Of a stretch of 64,000 nucleotides of DNA, positions 42,922 through 51,875 are shown in pieces. This stretch comes from RZYX01 sp036654375 (GTDB taxonomy: Bacteria > Bacillota > Clostridia > Oscillospirales > Acutalibacteraceae). The position numbers and the translations under genes are program-made. The stretch's first letter is position 1, and the number at the start of each line of letters is the position of its first letter. The notes under the pieces were generated by a model that saw only the letters and a list, made by a program, of their open reading frames with translations, was not told where the DNA came from and ran no database searches. The stretch is from positions 1 through 64,000 of the forward strand of contig JAVVSD010000005.1 in assembly GCA_036654375.1 (NCBI GenBank), read 5' to 3'.

Positions 42922-43890
42922 TTAATTTTTACGGTCATTCTTTTCATCACTTTTTTCGTAAGCTTTGACAATTTCCTGAACTAATCTGTGCCTTACAACA
43001 TCACGCTCATCAAAATAAATTGTTCTAATATCGTCTACTTTTTTAAGAACTTTTATTACATCCTTAAGACCTGATTGCTTTCCGCTTGGAAGATCTATTT
43101 GTGTTATATCTCCTGTTACAACAATTTTAGAGTTAAACCCAAGACGAGTTAAAAACATTTTCATCTGCTCTCGAGTTGTGTTCTGAGCTTCGTCTAAAAT
43201 TATGAAGCTATCATCAAGTGTTCTTCCACGCATATATGCCAGTGGAGCTACTTCTATTGTACCACGTTCGAAGTGTTTTTGAAAGCTTTCTGCTCCAAGC
43301 ATTTCAAACAACGCATCATACAATGGTCTAAGATAAGGATCAACCTTTTGCTGCAAGTCCCCCGGAAGAAATCCGAGGCTTTCACCAGCTTCTACAGCTG
43401 GCCTTGTTAGAATTATTCTGCTAATTTCCTTTGCCTTGAAAGCTTTGACTGCCATTGCAACGGCAAGATATGTCTTTCCCGTTCCAGCAGGACCTATTCC
43501 AAAGACAATCGTATTGCTGCGAATAGCCTCAAGATACTTTTCCTGCCCAAGTGTTTTTGCCTTGACGGGTTTTCCTTTTGATGTTATGCAGACACAGTCT
43601 GCCATCATTGCCGAAAGCTTGTCGCTCTGTCCATCTCCAACAAGCGTTAAAACATATCTGACATTTTGCTCGTCAAGAGTCTGACCCTTTTTCATTAACA
43701 AAAGCAATCCGTCAATTGCCTTTGCTGCTTTTTTTACCTTTTCTTCTTCACCTAAAAGCTTGATTTGTGACCCACGGCTAATGAGCTTGACATCGCACTC
43801 ATCTTCTATGAGCTTTATATGCTCATCAAAACTGCCAAATAAATTAACCACTTGTTCAAAATTCTCTATTTCGACAGTTCTTTCCGCCAT
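42922..43890 (-). CDS. PhoH-like ATPase
   Basis: A 322-residue PhoH protein: N-terminal KH-like part (about 20-75), then an ATPase with Walker A GIGPAGTGKTYLAV (about 135-148), Walker B IILDEAQNTT (about 232) and TGDITQIDLP (about 260). It is the member normally located before ybeY in Firmicutes; helicase or RNase association is proposed for the family. The C-terminus is charged. Upstream lies a short AT-rich region with a motif also seen at 27365. Confidence 0.94.
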   Translation of the reverse strand: MAERTVEIENFEQVVNLFGSFDEHIKLIEDECDVKLISRGSQIKLLGEEEKVKKAAKAIDGLLLLMKKGQTLDEQNVRYVLTLVGDGQSDKLSAMMADCVCITSKGKPVKAKTLGQEKYLEAIRSNTIVFGIGPAGTGKTYLAVAMAVKAFKAKEISRIILTRPAVEAGESLGFLPGDLQQKVDPYLRPLYDALFEMLGAESFQKHFERGTIEVAPLAYMRGRTLDDSFIILDEAQNTTREQMKMFLTRLGFNSKIVVTGDITQIDLPSGKQSGLKDVIKVLKKVDDIRTIYFDERDVVRHRLVQEIVKAYEKSDEKNDRKN

Positions 43891-44063
43891 TTAAACTCTC
43901 CTTGCATTTATAGTACAGATTAGACAATAATTTAATTTTTATATAAAACTCAATATAATTTTTTATTCTACAACTAAATTATTATAACCTATACATAAAA
44001 AAATAATAATTGGCAATTTATATAAAATTTATTTGTCTTACTTATACAAATAGTAATATAAAT

Positions 44064-45239
44064 CTAATTTTCAAGGTATATTTCCTGATTTTGACATATA
44101 TTTTCCTCACATTCATAACTTCCTTTGATTGTTGAACTACCATCAACATTTTTTACTTCAACATTTTCACTCACTATTTTTACTTTTTCAAATTTCTCTC
44201 TTTGTGCTTTTGAAAACCTTTCAAAAGCCACAAGTTGACAGTTGCTCTCGTCAAGAGTTATTTCCTTTTTTTCATAAATTTTGTAACCTTCTTTTACATA
44301 TCCTACAGGCAAAATATTATTTGCCAAAGTAAGCCTGAACTCATGCCTATAATACTCACCGCTTACATCTTTATTAGAAAGCCAAAAAAGTGGTATATCA
44401 AGCCCAAAAAACAGTATACGATATCTCTTCTTTTCTTTAACCTGAACTTCTTGTGTTATTTTTGCTGGCTGAATTTCTGCTAAGTTTCTATTTGTTTTTG
44501 CAACTATTATTCCTTTCGCGTGCTTAAGCTTTGCTGTGCCATCAAGATTTTCAACAACACCGCTTATGAGCAAGTCGCCTTTTGCAACTGCCGCTCCAAG
44601 AACCTGCTGCGTCTGTCCCTCATAGACCTCAAGCTTTATTATCTGCCCGCCGTACGCTGCCACAATGTTGCATGGCGTGCGTTGCTCTATTTTGGGCTTT
44701 TTAATGCTTTCTCTCACCTCTATTGTTGCTTTGCTTCCGCTTATGTTAAGAGCCAGCCAAGATATCTGCTCAAGCTTATCTTTTGCTTGTTCTGTCACTG
44801 CCGTAACATCTATTTTGGCTATTCTTGTGCCTGTTGAAACGCCAAGTTCATCAAACACTTGCAAAATTTCTTTATTTGTGACCTCGTCATTGCCCTCTAT
44901 TTCTATTGTCCAAAGTCTGGTTGAAAGGGCTACAATTAGAAGGATAAACACTATAAATCCTACCAAAAACCCCACTCTTACTCTGTGCTTGTGCATCAAA
45001 AATGGTATGCCATGTTTTTCTTTTATTCGCACTTTCATTGACGAACGTTTTGCGCAATCTTTTATTCTTTTATATCCTATTATATTCGTGTTTGCAAAAA
45101 TCACACCGCCTTTGCTCTCAACATCCCACAGTACAATTTTCTTTTGTGCGCATAGATTAATAAAGCGTTCGGAAAATCCGCCGCTTGCTGTAAAAGTTAT
45201 ATATCCAAGAACATACCTTATTAATTTAATAAAAAACAT
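44064..45239 (-). CDS. yqfD: Sporulation protein YqfD
   Basis: A 391-residue stage IV-type sporulation membrane protein. It starts with the family block IRYVLGYITFTASGGFSERFINLCAQKKI, has a membrane helix at about 88-108 (VGFLVGFIVFILLIVALSTRLW), followed by an extracytoplasmic region with IEIEGNDEVTNKEIL and GVSTGTRIAKID. In Bacillus, yqfC-yqfD are SigE-controlled mother-cell genes. It follows yqfC by 30 bases. Its presence supports an endospore-forming lineage. Confidence 0.93.
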   Translation of the reverse strand: MFFIKLIRYVLGYITFTASGGFSERFINLCAQKKIVLWDVESKGGVIFANTNIIGYKRIKDCAKRSSMKVRIKEKHGIPFLMHKHRVRVGFLVGFIVFILLIVALSTRLWTIEIEGNDEVTNKEILQVFDELGVSTGTRIAKIDVTAVTEQAKDKLEQISWLALNISGSKATIEVRESIKKPKIEQRTPCNIVAAYGGQIIKLEVYEGQTQQVLGAAVAKGDLLISGVVENLDGTAKLKHAKGIIVAKTNRNLAEIQPAKITQEVQVKEKKRYRILFFGLDIPLFWLSNKDVSGEYYRHEFRLTLANNILPVGYVKEGYKIYEKKEITLDESNCQLVAFERFSKAQREKFEKVKIVSENVEVKNVDGSSTIKGSYECEENICQNQEIYLEN

Positions 45240-45269
45240 AATACTCTCCTGACAATTTATTTTTATATT

Positions 45270-45557
45270 TTATGAAAAATCAATTGTCAGAATGTTGCCT
45301 TGGATTATTACCTGCTCGTTAAAATAAGACTTTACTATCAGGTCTGTTCCGAAAAATTTTACCTCATTTTTCCCAATGTTAAGTCTTATCGCATCATCGC
45401 TATACTCCAAAACGCCTTTACACCCCTCAATTATTGCCTCACTGTTACCTGAAAGCTCAATAAATGCAGTACCACGAGCAACAGTCTGTGGCACCTGCAA
45501 ATTTTCACTGATTATTTGTGATTTTTTCTTTGTCTGTACCTCATTACTACGACTCAT
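45270..45557 (-). CDS. yqfC: YabP/YqfC family sporulation protein
   Basis: A 95-residue beta-rich protein: VPQTVARGTAFIELSGNSEAIIEG then VLEYSDDAIRLNIGKNEVKFFGTDLIVKSYF, the YabP/YqfC pattern. ATG 45557 follows GAGGTGTGCATA. It is the first gene of yqfC-yqfD and is divergent from ylbJ; the 90 bases between hold the promoters for both. Required during engulfment-stage sporulation in relatives; the molecular role is unknown. Confidence 0.92.
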   Translation of the reverse strand: MSRSNEVQTKKKSQIISENLQVPQTVARGTAFIELSGNSEAIIEGCKGVLEYSDDAIRLNIGKNEVKFFGTDLIVKSYFNEQVIIQGNILTIDFS

Positions 45558-45598
45558 TATGCACACCTCTTTCAATGATATTTATGATGATTTTAACA

Positions 45599-45628
45599 GA
45601 ATAATAACCTTTTATCAGGCATAACAAT
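45599..45628 (+). promoter_or_regulatory. Possible SigE-type promoter of ylbJ
   Basis: GAATAA (45599-45604) and, 15 bases on, CATAACAAT (45620-45628) resemble the -35 and -10 of SigE mother-cell promoters. The match is imperfect and is a weak call supported by the sporulation genes on both sides. Confidence 0.35.
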
Positions 45629-45647
45629 TATAAAAAAGGAGGTGCAT

Positions 45648-46724
45648 ATGTTGAGGACTGATGTTAACTCAAAACTTGCAAATGTTCCAATACTCATTAT
45701 TGTTATCATCCTCGCCTACTGCCTTTTACGATATCCTGACACTGTATCAAGTGGAATAAAGGAAGGTTTGTATCTTTGCTCAGGCGTTATTATACCATCG
45801 CTTTTCCCTTTTATGGTCCTTTCATCATTTCTTATAAAGTCAGATTTGTGTGCAAAATTTGCTCACATCTTTGAGCCATTCACTCGCACTATATTCAAGC
45901 TTCCAGGCTGTACAGCTGTGGTTATTTTTATGAGCCTTATCGGTGGATTTCCAATTGGTGCAAAGATGACATATGAAATGTTTGAAAGCCATCAGATTAC
46001 CATGTCGCAAGCTAAGCGGATGATGTATTTTTGCATTAATGCTGGTCCTGCTTTTGTTATAAATGCGGTGGGATTTACCATGCTCGGCAGTTCCAAAGCA
46101 GGTGTGATTATCTTTGCTTCACTTTGCATAACTTCCGTTGTTGTCGGAATTGTGACATCTTTCACAGAAAATGACGACACTGATTGCAATATGCTTTCCG
46201 CTCCGCTCCTGAATGTCAAAAAAAATATTGCTAATGCAGTTACAGAATCAGCATCTGATGCTGCACAGGCTATTTTTTCTGTCTGTGTTTGGGTAATACT
46301 TTTTTCCTGTTTTGGATCTCTAATTTCACTTGCTCCAATATCCGATAATGCCTCCGCAATTATTAAATGCTTTCTTGAAGTGACATCCGGGTGCAAAGCC
46401 GCCTCTGGAACGCTTGGAATTCCAGCGGTTGCCTTTGTTCTCGGCTGGTCGGGGTTTTGCGTCCAATTTCAGATATTGCAATACATACAGGGAGTTGGCT
46501 TGGGCTTTATGAAATTTATCATATCCAGGCTTATTTCTGCAACGGTTTCCTTATTTATATGCAACCAACTGTTGCGTGTTTTCCCTTGCGAAGTTCAAAC
46601 CTTTTCATCTAACGCTCTTGCTTTTGATGCTGTATTTTCAGTTTCTGCACCTGCGGCTGCTGCTCTTTTATTCATGAGTGCTGTACTTATTTTAGACCTT
46701 GATACGAAGCGTAAAATGTGTTAA
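45648..46724 (+). CDS. ylbJ: Sporulation integral membrane protein YlbJ
   Basis: A 358-residue polytopic protein with about eight hydrophobic segments and the nucleoside-recognition-type blocks GVIIPSLFPFMVLSSFL, LIGGFPIGAKM and CINAGPAFVINAVG, characteristic of YlbJ. In Bacillus it is needed for spore cortex formation. ATG 45648 sits after AAGGAGGTGCAT; the TTG and GTG nearby have worse spacing. It starts a plus-strand run that may include the next small gene. Confidence 0.9.
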   Translation: MLRTDVNSKLANVPILIIVIILAYCLLRYPDTVSSGIKEGLYLCSGVIIPSLFPFMVLSSFLIKSDLCAKFAHIFEPFTRTIFKLPGCTAVVIFMSLIGGFPIGAKMTYEMFESHQITMSQAKRMMYFCINAGPAFVINAVGFTMLGSSKAGVIIFASLCITSVVVGIVTSFTENDDTDCNMLSAPLLNVKKNIANAVTESASDAAQAIFSVCVWVILFSCFGSLISLAPISDNASAIIKCFLEVTSGCKAASGTLGIPAVAFVLGWSGFCVQFQILQYIQGVGLGFMKFIISRLISATVSLFICNQLLRVFPCEVQTFSSNALAFDAVFSVSAPAAAALLFMSAVLILDLDTKRKMC

Positions 46725-46762
46725 AATCTGTGTATTACTTAACAGTTGGGAGCTTTGGGAAT

Positions 46763-46975
46763 ATGCAGCGTCTTATAAACACAGATATTTCACCTGCGTG
46801 TGAATACTGCTATTTAGGTAGATTATCTTCTGATAATTGCTCTGTATTATGTTCCAGAAATGGTGTCATGTCCCCTTCTTCCTCTTGCCGACATTTTAAA
46901 TATGACCCGCTTAAAAGGCATCCAAAAAGGACACCAAAGCTTAGGGAATATTCAAAAGAGGAATTTGAACTGTAA
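46763..46975 (+). CDS. Small Cys-rich protein, 70 residues
   Basis: Unrecognised by name. Starting MQRLINTDISPACEYCYLGR, it has CEYC (13-16), two cysteines spaced by four (about 26 and 30) and a last CRHFKYDPLKRHP block; four to five cysteines suggest a zinc knuckle. The C-terminal CRHFKYDPLKR ending appears, from memory, in short conserved proteins of other Clostridia. GGGAG stands 15 bases before the ATG, and a second GGGA at 5 bases. It lies 38 bases after ylbJ and 22 before the DUF1015 gene. Confidence 0.65.
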   Translation: MQRLINTDISPACEYCYLGRLSSDNCSVLCSRNGVMSPSSSCRHFKYDPLKRHPKRTPKLREYSKEEFEL

Positions 46976-46997
46976 TCTTTATCAGGAGTGTTTATTA

Positions 46998-48242
46998 ATG
47001 GCAATTTTTAAACCGTTTAAAGCAATCAGACCAACACCGGAAAATGCAAAAAGTGTTGCTGCTCTTCCATACGATGTCATGACAAGTGATGAGGCAAGAG
47101 TTATTGTCGAGGGTAACCCATACTCGTTTTTGCATATTGACAAAGCTGAAATCGACCTTGACAAGTCCGTAGACCATTATGACGAAAAAGTTTATCTTAA
47201 AGCACGAGAAAACCTTGACAAGCTTTCTATAGATGGAATTTGCAAACAGGACAACAACGATTGTATATACATTTACAGACAGATAATGGACGGAAGAAGC
47301 CAGACAGGTCTTGTTGGCTGTGCGTCCATAGATGAGTATATTAACAACACAATTAAAAAGCATGAGTTTACAAGGGCTGACAAAGAGGCAGACAGAATTA
47401 ATCATGTTGATTACTGCAACGCGAACACAGGTCCAATATTTCTCACATACAGAGATAACGATAAAATTAACGAAATTGTCGAGATGTGGAAAGAGAACCA
47501 CAAACCTGTGTATGATTTTGTTTCAGATGACAAAATTTCCCATACCGTATGGGTTGTGGACGATATTTGTACCACAAAATTACTTCAGGATTGCTTCTGT
47601 AAAGTGGATTCACTTTACATTGCTGATGGGCATCATCGTGCAGCCTCTGCCGTTAAGGTTGGGCTTAAGCGCAGACAGGAAAATCCAAGCTTTGACGGAA
47701 GCGAAGAATTCAACTTTTTTCTTGCCGTTGCCTTCCCTGCAACCGAGCTTGCAATAATGGACTATAACCGCGTTGTTAATGGTCTTAACGGTCTTTCGAG
47801 CGATGAATTTTTAAGCCGAATTTCCAGCAATTTTATTGTTACAGATTTGCATGAAAATGTAGCTTTTAAACCAACCTCTGCGCATACTTTCGGTATGTTT
47901 TTGGGCAACAAATGGTACAAGCTTGAGGCAAAAGATGGAACATTTGACAACAACAACCCTGTTGAGTCGCTTGATGTTGCAATTTTACAAAATAATCTTA
48001 TCTCTCCTGTTCTCGGAATTCACGACCCAAGAACATCGCAAAGGATTGATTTTGTCGGTGGTATTCGTGGACTTAAAGAGCTTGAACGCCGTGTTAGTAA
48101 AGATATGACTGTTGCTTTTGCAATGTATCCCACCACAGTGGACGAGCTTATGGCAATTGCGGATTCAGGCAACATTATGCCTCCGAAATCTACATGGTTT
48201 GAGCCAAAACTTTTAAGTGGCCTTTTTGTTCATAAACTGTAA
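46998..48242 (+). CDS. DUF1015 family protein (SerK/SbnI-like)
   Basis: A 414-residue cytosolic protein beginning MAIFKPFKAIRPTPENAKSVAALPYDVM, the DUF1015 signature, with KHEFTRADKEADR, ADGHHRAASA and GIHDPRTSQR further on. Characterised relatives are free-serine kinases (archaeal SerK, staphylococcal SbnI), which suggests phosphoserine formation, but this clostridial branch is untested. ATG 46998 follows CAGGAGTGTTTATTA. No serA or serC is nearby. Confidence 0.85.
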   Translation: MAIFKPFKAIRPTPENAKSVAALPYDVMTSDEARVIVEGNPYSFLHIDKAEIDLDKSVDHYDEKVYLKARENLDKLSIDGICKQDNNDCIYIYRQIMDGRSQTGLVGCASIDEYINNTIKKHEFTRADKEADRINHVDYCNANTGPIFLTYRDNDKINEIVEMWKENHKPVYDFVSDDKISHTVWVVDDICTTKLLQDCFCKVDSLYIADGHHRAASAVKVGLKRRQENPSFDGSEEFNFFLAVAFPATELAIMDYNRVVNGLNGLSSDEFLSRISSNFIVTDLHENVAFKPTSAHTFGMFLGNKWYKLEAKDGTFDNNNPVESLDVAILQNNLISPVLGIHDPRTSQRIDFVGGIRGLKELERRVSKDMTVAFAMYPTTVDELMAIADSGNIMPPKSTWFEPKLLSGLFVHKL

Positions 48243-48383
48243 CTGTTTTGAAATGACTTATTAGCCAGATATATGTTATAATTAGTCAACAAATATGAGA
48301 AGTTTTTAGATTTATTATTATTATGATATATTTTTGTAACACAATCGGTGGCACATCAGTGCCAAAAAAGGATGGTTTTTACC

Positions 48384-48908
48384 ATGCGAAAATATAGAAT
48401 TATCTATGTTTTAGTTCTAATATTATCAGTTGTTTTATTATTTACCAACTGCTCGCTAAAAAAGGATTCGGCAGAAACTAAAAGCACGGAGATTAAGCGT
48501 TCATTTACCGGTAGATTTGAACCTGAGTCTTGCGAAGCTGTTACCAACTCGTTGAAAAGTGATTTATCAATTAGCAATTTGATTGAGCTTGAAATTGAAG
48601 ATATTTCGGTTCACTATGGCTTCAGCTCAGCATATCTTGATGATTTTTCAGCTTATTCATCCAAAACTGATGGATGCGCTGACGAAATTGCAGTTTTTAA
48701 AATCAATAAAGACAAAGAACGCCAAACAGCTATTGATGCCTTGATGGAAAAAACTAAGCTTAAATCTCAAAGCTACAAAGACCTTAATTCAAAGGAATAT
48801 GCAAAATTCGGAGCTAACGCTGTTTCTCTTCATGGCAACTATATTGTAGTTCTAATTTGCTCTTCTCCTGACTCTGCATATAATCTTTTGAACGAATATT
48901 ATGTATGA
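48384..48908 (+). CDS. DUF4358 exported protein
   Basis: A 174-residue protein with an N-terminal hydrophobic segment (about 6-22) ending in LFTNCSLKK, a poor lipobox with Asn before the Cys, then a DUF4358 domain (about 75-170: LIELEIEDISVHYGFSSAYLDDF, AVFKINKDKERQTAIDAL, VVLICSSPDSAYNLL). Probably membrane-attached outside the cell; no known function. AAAGGATGG precedes the ATG, as does a small hairpin (TGGCAC/GTGCCA, 48349-48364). Confidence 0.82.
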   Translation: MRKYRIIYVLVLILSVVLLFTNCSLKKDSAETKSTEIKRSFTGRFEPESCEAVTNSLKSDLSISNLIELEIEDISVHYGFSSAYLDDFSAYSSKTDGCADEIAVFKINKDKERQTAIDALMEKTKLKSQSYKDLNSKEYAKFGANAVSLHGNYIVVLICSSPDSAYNLLNEYYV

Positions 48909-48912
48909 AATT

Positions 48913-48950
48913 AAAAACAATCTTAGCCTTTTTGGTTGGATTGTTTTTTT
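48913..48950 (+). terminator. Terminator of the DUF4358 gene
   Basis: AAAAACAATC pairs with GATTGTTTTT around a TTTTT loop with inner GCC/GGT pairing, and a T-run follows. Confidence 0.8.
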
Positions 48951-48991
48951 ATAAGCTTGTAAAATACTATCTACTTTAGGAGTGGAAATAT

Positions 48992-49432
48992 ATGTCTGAT
49001 GTTGTACTCGTTCCAATGAATAAGCAAAAGAACATTGCTCTTATTGCTCACGATAATCTCAAACCCGCCATGATTGGATGGTGCAAAAGAAATAAGGAGC
49101 TTCTTGAAAAGCACTTTTTGTGTGGCACAGGAACAACTTCAAAACTGATATCCGAAGCGACCGGTTTACCCGTTCGTGGCTTTAACAGCGGTCCTTTGGG
49201 CGGTGATCAGCAAATTGGCGCACGCGTTGTTGAAGGAAAAATTGATATTATTATATTCTTTTCCGACCCACTTTCTGCACATCCTCACGACCCTGATGTT
49301 AAGGCATTGCTCAGGATAGCACAGGTTTTTGATATTCCTATTGCAAACAATGAGGCAACAGCAGATTTTCTTATAACATCTACCTTTATGAATGAAGAAT
49401 ACCCAAGAAATATTATGGAACTCAAAAAATAA
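48992..49432 (+). CDS. mgsA: Methylglyoxal synthase
   Basis: Converts dihydroxyacetone phosphate to methylglyoxal and phosphate. The 146-residue protein has IALIAHDNLK (His and Asp), CGTGTTSKLI, SGPLGGDQQIGARV (catalytic Asp) and FSDPLSAHPHDPDVKALLRIA, all diagnostic. Methylglyoxal can lead to lactaldehyde and 1,2-propanediol; whether this connects to the glycyl radical enzyme 4 kb away is speculation. A GGAGTGG site precedes the ATG. Confidence 0.97.
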   Translation: MSDVVLVPMNKQKNIALIAHDNLKPAMIGWCKRNKELLEKHFLCGTGTTSKLISEATGLPVRGFNSGPLGGDQQIGARVVEGKIDIIIFFSDPLSAHPHDPDVKALLRIAQVFDIPIANNEATADFLITSTFMNEEYPRNIMELKK

Positions 49433-49442
49433 GTAAAATGTA

Positions 49443-49472
49443 AGCCCCTCTTCTTGTCAAAGACGAGGGGCT
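49443..49472. terminator. Bidirectional terminator between mgsA and the MFS gene
   Basis: AGCCCCTC (49443-49450) with GAGGGGCT (49465-49472) between convergent genes. The T-runs are weak on both sides. Confidence 0.6.
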
Positions 49473-49489
49473 GATTAATTATATTGATG

Positions 49490-50668
49490 CTATTTTTCCA
49501 TCTGTTTAACTGATGGTCTGTTAAGAAGAATAATCAGAATTATTGATGATATTAGAGCCATCGCAGCGCCAAAAAGGAAAGGTGCCGATGCACCAAACTT
49601 TGTCCACAATACTCCTGCTATTACGCTTGCTGGTAAAAGTGCCACTCCAACTACAGTTGCATGAAGTCCAAGCATCGTGCCTTTTAGCTCATCCGGTGAT
49701 ATTTCGGATATAAAGGATTTCTCAACGCCCTTAATAGCCGCCGCATAAATTCCATAAAGTACAAAGCTTAAAATCAGCATTGGTTTGCTTGACGCAAATG
49801 CAAACCCTGCATAGACAAGTGCAAAAGATATGTATCCCGCTATAAGAACTTTTTTTCTGCCAAGTTTGTCTGAAAGTCTGCCAAGTGGCATTCCAAAAAT
49901 TGACGCCGTTATATTATAGATGAAGTAAAGAAATATCGCGGAGCTGTCACTAAATCCAACATCCTTTGCTCTTAAAAGCAAAAAGGTGTTTGATGAATTT
50001 CCAAGAGTGAACAAAAATGCTACAAAGATATAGAGTTTAAGGTTTGAATCAAGCTTTTTGATTCCCTTCCAGAATGGCTCTGGGTTTTTGTCTGATTTTT
50101 CCGCCTTCTTCTCTTTAACCAATACAATCAAAACAAGCCCGATAACCGTTGGTATCATTGATATAAGAAAAATCCATTTAAAGTCAAGATTTCCCGCTCC
50201 TGAAACAGCATTAAGCAAGAAAAACGCAAGCAAAATCCCCACCGCTGCACCTGCCATGTCAAGTGATTGATGAAGACCATATGCCTTGCCAAGCTGATTC
50301 TTTTTTGCATTTTCACTCACCAAAACATCTCGTGGTACGGTTCTTATTCCCTTGCCTATACGGTCAATTACTCTTGCCGAAAGAACTCCGACCCATGATG
50401 TTGCAGTTATCAATGCTATTTTATAAATTAATCCTGTTGAATACCCCACAAACGCAAGTGACTTTTTCTTTTTATACTTGTCAGATATGTATCCACTGAA
50501 AACCCGAAGCAGACTTGAAAGACTTTCTGCAATTCCTTCAATAAATCCAATAAGTGCCGGTGTTGCTCCAAATGCCGCTGTTAGATACAGTGGTATCAAG
50601 GGATAAACCATCTCTGTGGCTATATCTGCAAAAAAGCTGACAAGCCCCAGTAGAACTATGTTTGTCAT
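49490..50668 (-). CDS. Major facilitator superfamily transporter
   Basis: A 392-residue, twelve-helix carrier. The loop 2-3 motif appears as GYISDKYKKKK and again as GRLSDKLGRKKV in the second half; RIGKGIRTVPRDVLVSE lies in the loop after helix 4. It starts at ATG 50668 behind GAGGAGCTTATA, and the promoter is at 50719-50747. MFS proteins of this group are annotated as drug or sugar efflux; the substrate is unknown. Monocistronic. Confidence 0.85.
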   Translation of the reverse strand: MTNIVLLGLVSFFADIATEMVYPLIPLYLTAAFGATPALIGFIEGIAESLSSLLRVFSGYISDKYKKKKSLAFVGYSTGLIYKIALITATSWVGVLSARVIDRIGKGIRTVPRDVLVSENAKKNQLGKAYGLHQSLDMAGAAVGILLAFFLLNAVSGAGNLDFKWIFLISMIPTVIGLVLIVLVKEKKAEKSDKNPEPFWKGIKKLDSNLKLYIFVAFLFTLGNSSNTFLLLRAKDVGFSDSSAIFLYFIYNITASIFGMPLGRLSDKLGRKKVLIAGYISFALVYAGFAFASSKPMLILSFVLYGIYAAAIKGVEKSFISEISPDELKGTMLGLHATVVGVALLPASVIAGVLWTKFGASAPFLFGAAMALISSIILIILLNRPSVKQMEK

Positions 50669-50718
50669 TATAAGCTCCTCACACAACCATGTTAAATCAT
50701 ACTTAAAGTATCTTTTTA

Positions 50719-50747
50719 ATTATACTTTATTTTACTTTACCCTGCAA
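50719..50747 (-). promoter_or_regulatory. MFS gene promoter
   Basis: Minus strand: -35 TTGCAG (50742-50747), 17 bases, -10 TATAAT (50719-50724). Confidence 0.7.
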
Positions 50748-50790
50748 CATATTTCGACATTAAAAATATTTTCAAATTACCCCTATAAAA

Positions 50791-50820
50791 TTGACAATAA
50801 AATCTAAATTATGGTACTAT
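50791..50820 (+). promoter_or_regulatory. Prenyl synthase gene promoter
   Basis: -35 TTGACA (50791-50796), 18 bases, -10 TACTAT (50815-50820); leader of about 70 bases. Confidence 0.65.
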
Positions 50821-50895
50821 AGTATTATTATTTTATTATCGTGTTTCTAAAAAGTTAAATTATATTTTTGATTAAAAAATTAAGGTGGGTTTCGA

Positions 50896-51789
50896 TTGAA
50901 AGATTTCTACTATGATGCGGTTTATCAGACGGATCTTGATTTAGTAAACGACAAGCTTGTTCACTTTTTAAGCGAACACGGCGAGCAGACAAGTGTCGTT
51001 TCCCAAGCGATGAAATACAGCATCGTTAACGGAGGAAAAAGATTGCGTCCAATTTTGGCTCTTGAGTTTTGCAGAGCCTGTGGGCAAAAGCCAGAAAGAG
51101 CATTGCCTTTTGCCTGCGCACTTGAATTCATCCACTCAACATCACTTATTCAAGATGATTTGCCAACAATGGATAATGCACCAACAAGAAGAGGACGAGC
51201 ATCTTGCCATGTCGAATTTGGAGAATCTGTTGCAATTCTTGCCTCTGACGCTTTATCTGTTATGGCTTTCGAAGTTATTATTTCTCAGGCTAATATTAAC
51301 AAGTTTGCAGCCCTTAAAGCTGCTCAAGCCCTTGTTAGTGCCGTTGGTATTGATGGGCTTGTTGGTGGACAAACTCTTGATATTATCAACGAAAACAACC
51401 CCGTTGACCTTACCGCGTTGAAAAAAATATACATAATGAAAACGGAAACACTTTTTGAAGCTGCTGCTGAAATGGGATGTATTGCTGCCGGTGCAGGAAG
51501 TAAGAAGGCTGCCGCCGCAAAAAAATATGCAGAAAATATCGGACTTGCTTTTCAGATTGTTGACGATATTCTTGATATTACCTCAAGCCATGAACTGCTC
51601 GGAAAAGTTCCGCTGGGTGATATTGAAAGAAAGAAGACAACCTTCCCTTCACTTATTGGAGTTGACGAATCAAGAAAGCTTGTTACTGAACTTACAAAAA
51701 ATGCTGTTGATGCACTTGCTCCATTCAACAAAAAGAGGATAGATTTCCTTGTTGAGTTTGCACAAAGACTCGAAGGAAGACAGTATTAA
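50896..51789 (+). CDS. ispA: Short-chain prenyl diphosphate synthase (FPP synthase type)
   Basis: Condenses isopentenyl diphosphate with allylic diphosphates to farnesyl (or geranyl) diphosphate. The 297-residue protein has the first Asp-rich motif DDLPTMD (about 94-100) followed by RRGRASCH, and the second motif QIVDDILDI (about 223). The acidic residues that usually follow the first motif (DDD) are Asn-Ala-Pro here. TTG start with AAGGTGGG upstream. The gene stands alone, without xseB or dxs, its frequent partners. Confidence 0.92.
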   Translation: MKDFYYDAVYQTDLDLVNDKLVHFLSEHGEQTSVVSQAMKYSIVNGGKRLRPILALEFCRACGQKPERALPFACALEFIHSTSLIQDDLPTMDNAPTRRGRASCHVEFGESVAILASDALSVMAFEVIISQANINKFAALKAAQALVSAVGIDGLVGGQTLDIINENNPVDLTALKKIYIMKTETLFEAAAEMGCIAAGAGSKKAAAAKKYAENIGLAFQIVDDILDITSSHELLGKVPLGDIERKKTTFPSLIGVDESRKLVTELTKNAVDALAPFNKKRIDFLVEFAQRLEGRQY

Positions 51790-51812
51790 TTAAATTATAA
51801 TAAAACGATACA

Positions 51813-51841
51813 AAAACGAGCTGACATAATCAGCTCGTTTT
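51813..51841. terminator. Bidirectional terminator between ispA and lacI-type gene
   Basis: AAAACGAGCTGA (51813-51824), loop CATAA, TCAGCTCGTTTT (51830-51841), between convergent genes, with T-runs on both strands. Confidence 0.92.
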
Positions 51842-51875
51842 TTGTTTTACAATATTTTTATTTTTCATATTTTGT

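Noticed and set aside
44665..45252. 195-codon plus-strand frame
   Set aside because: Antisense to yqfD, which is a confident family member; no ribosome site or domain.
49443..49472. Transposon end or attachment site
   Set aside because: The inverted repeat is short, lies between convergent genes and is explained as a shared terminator.
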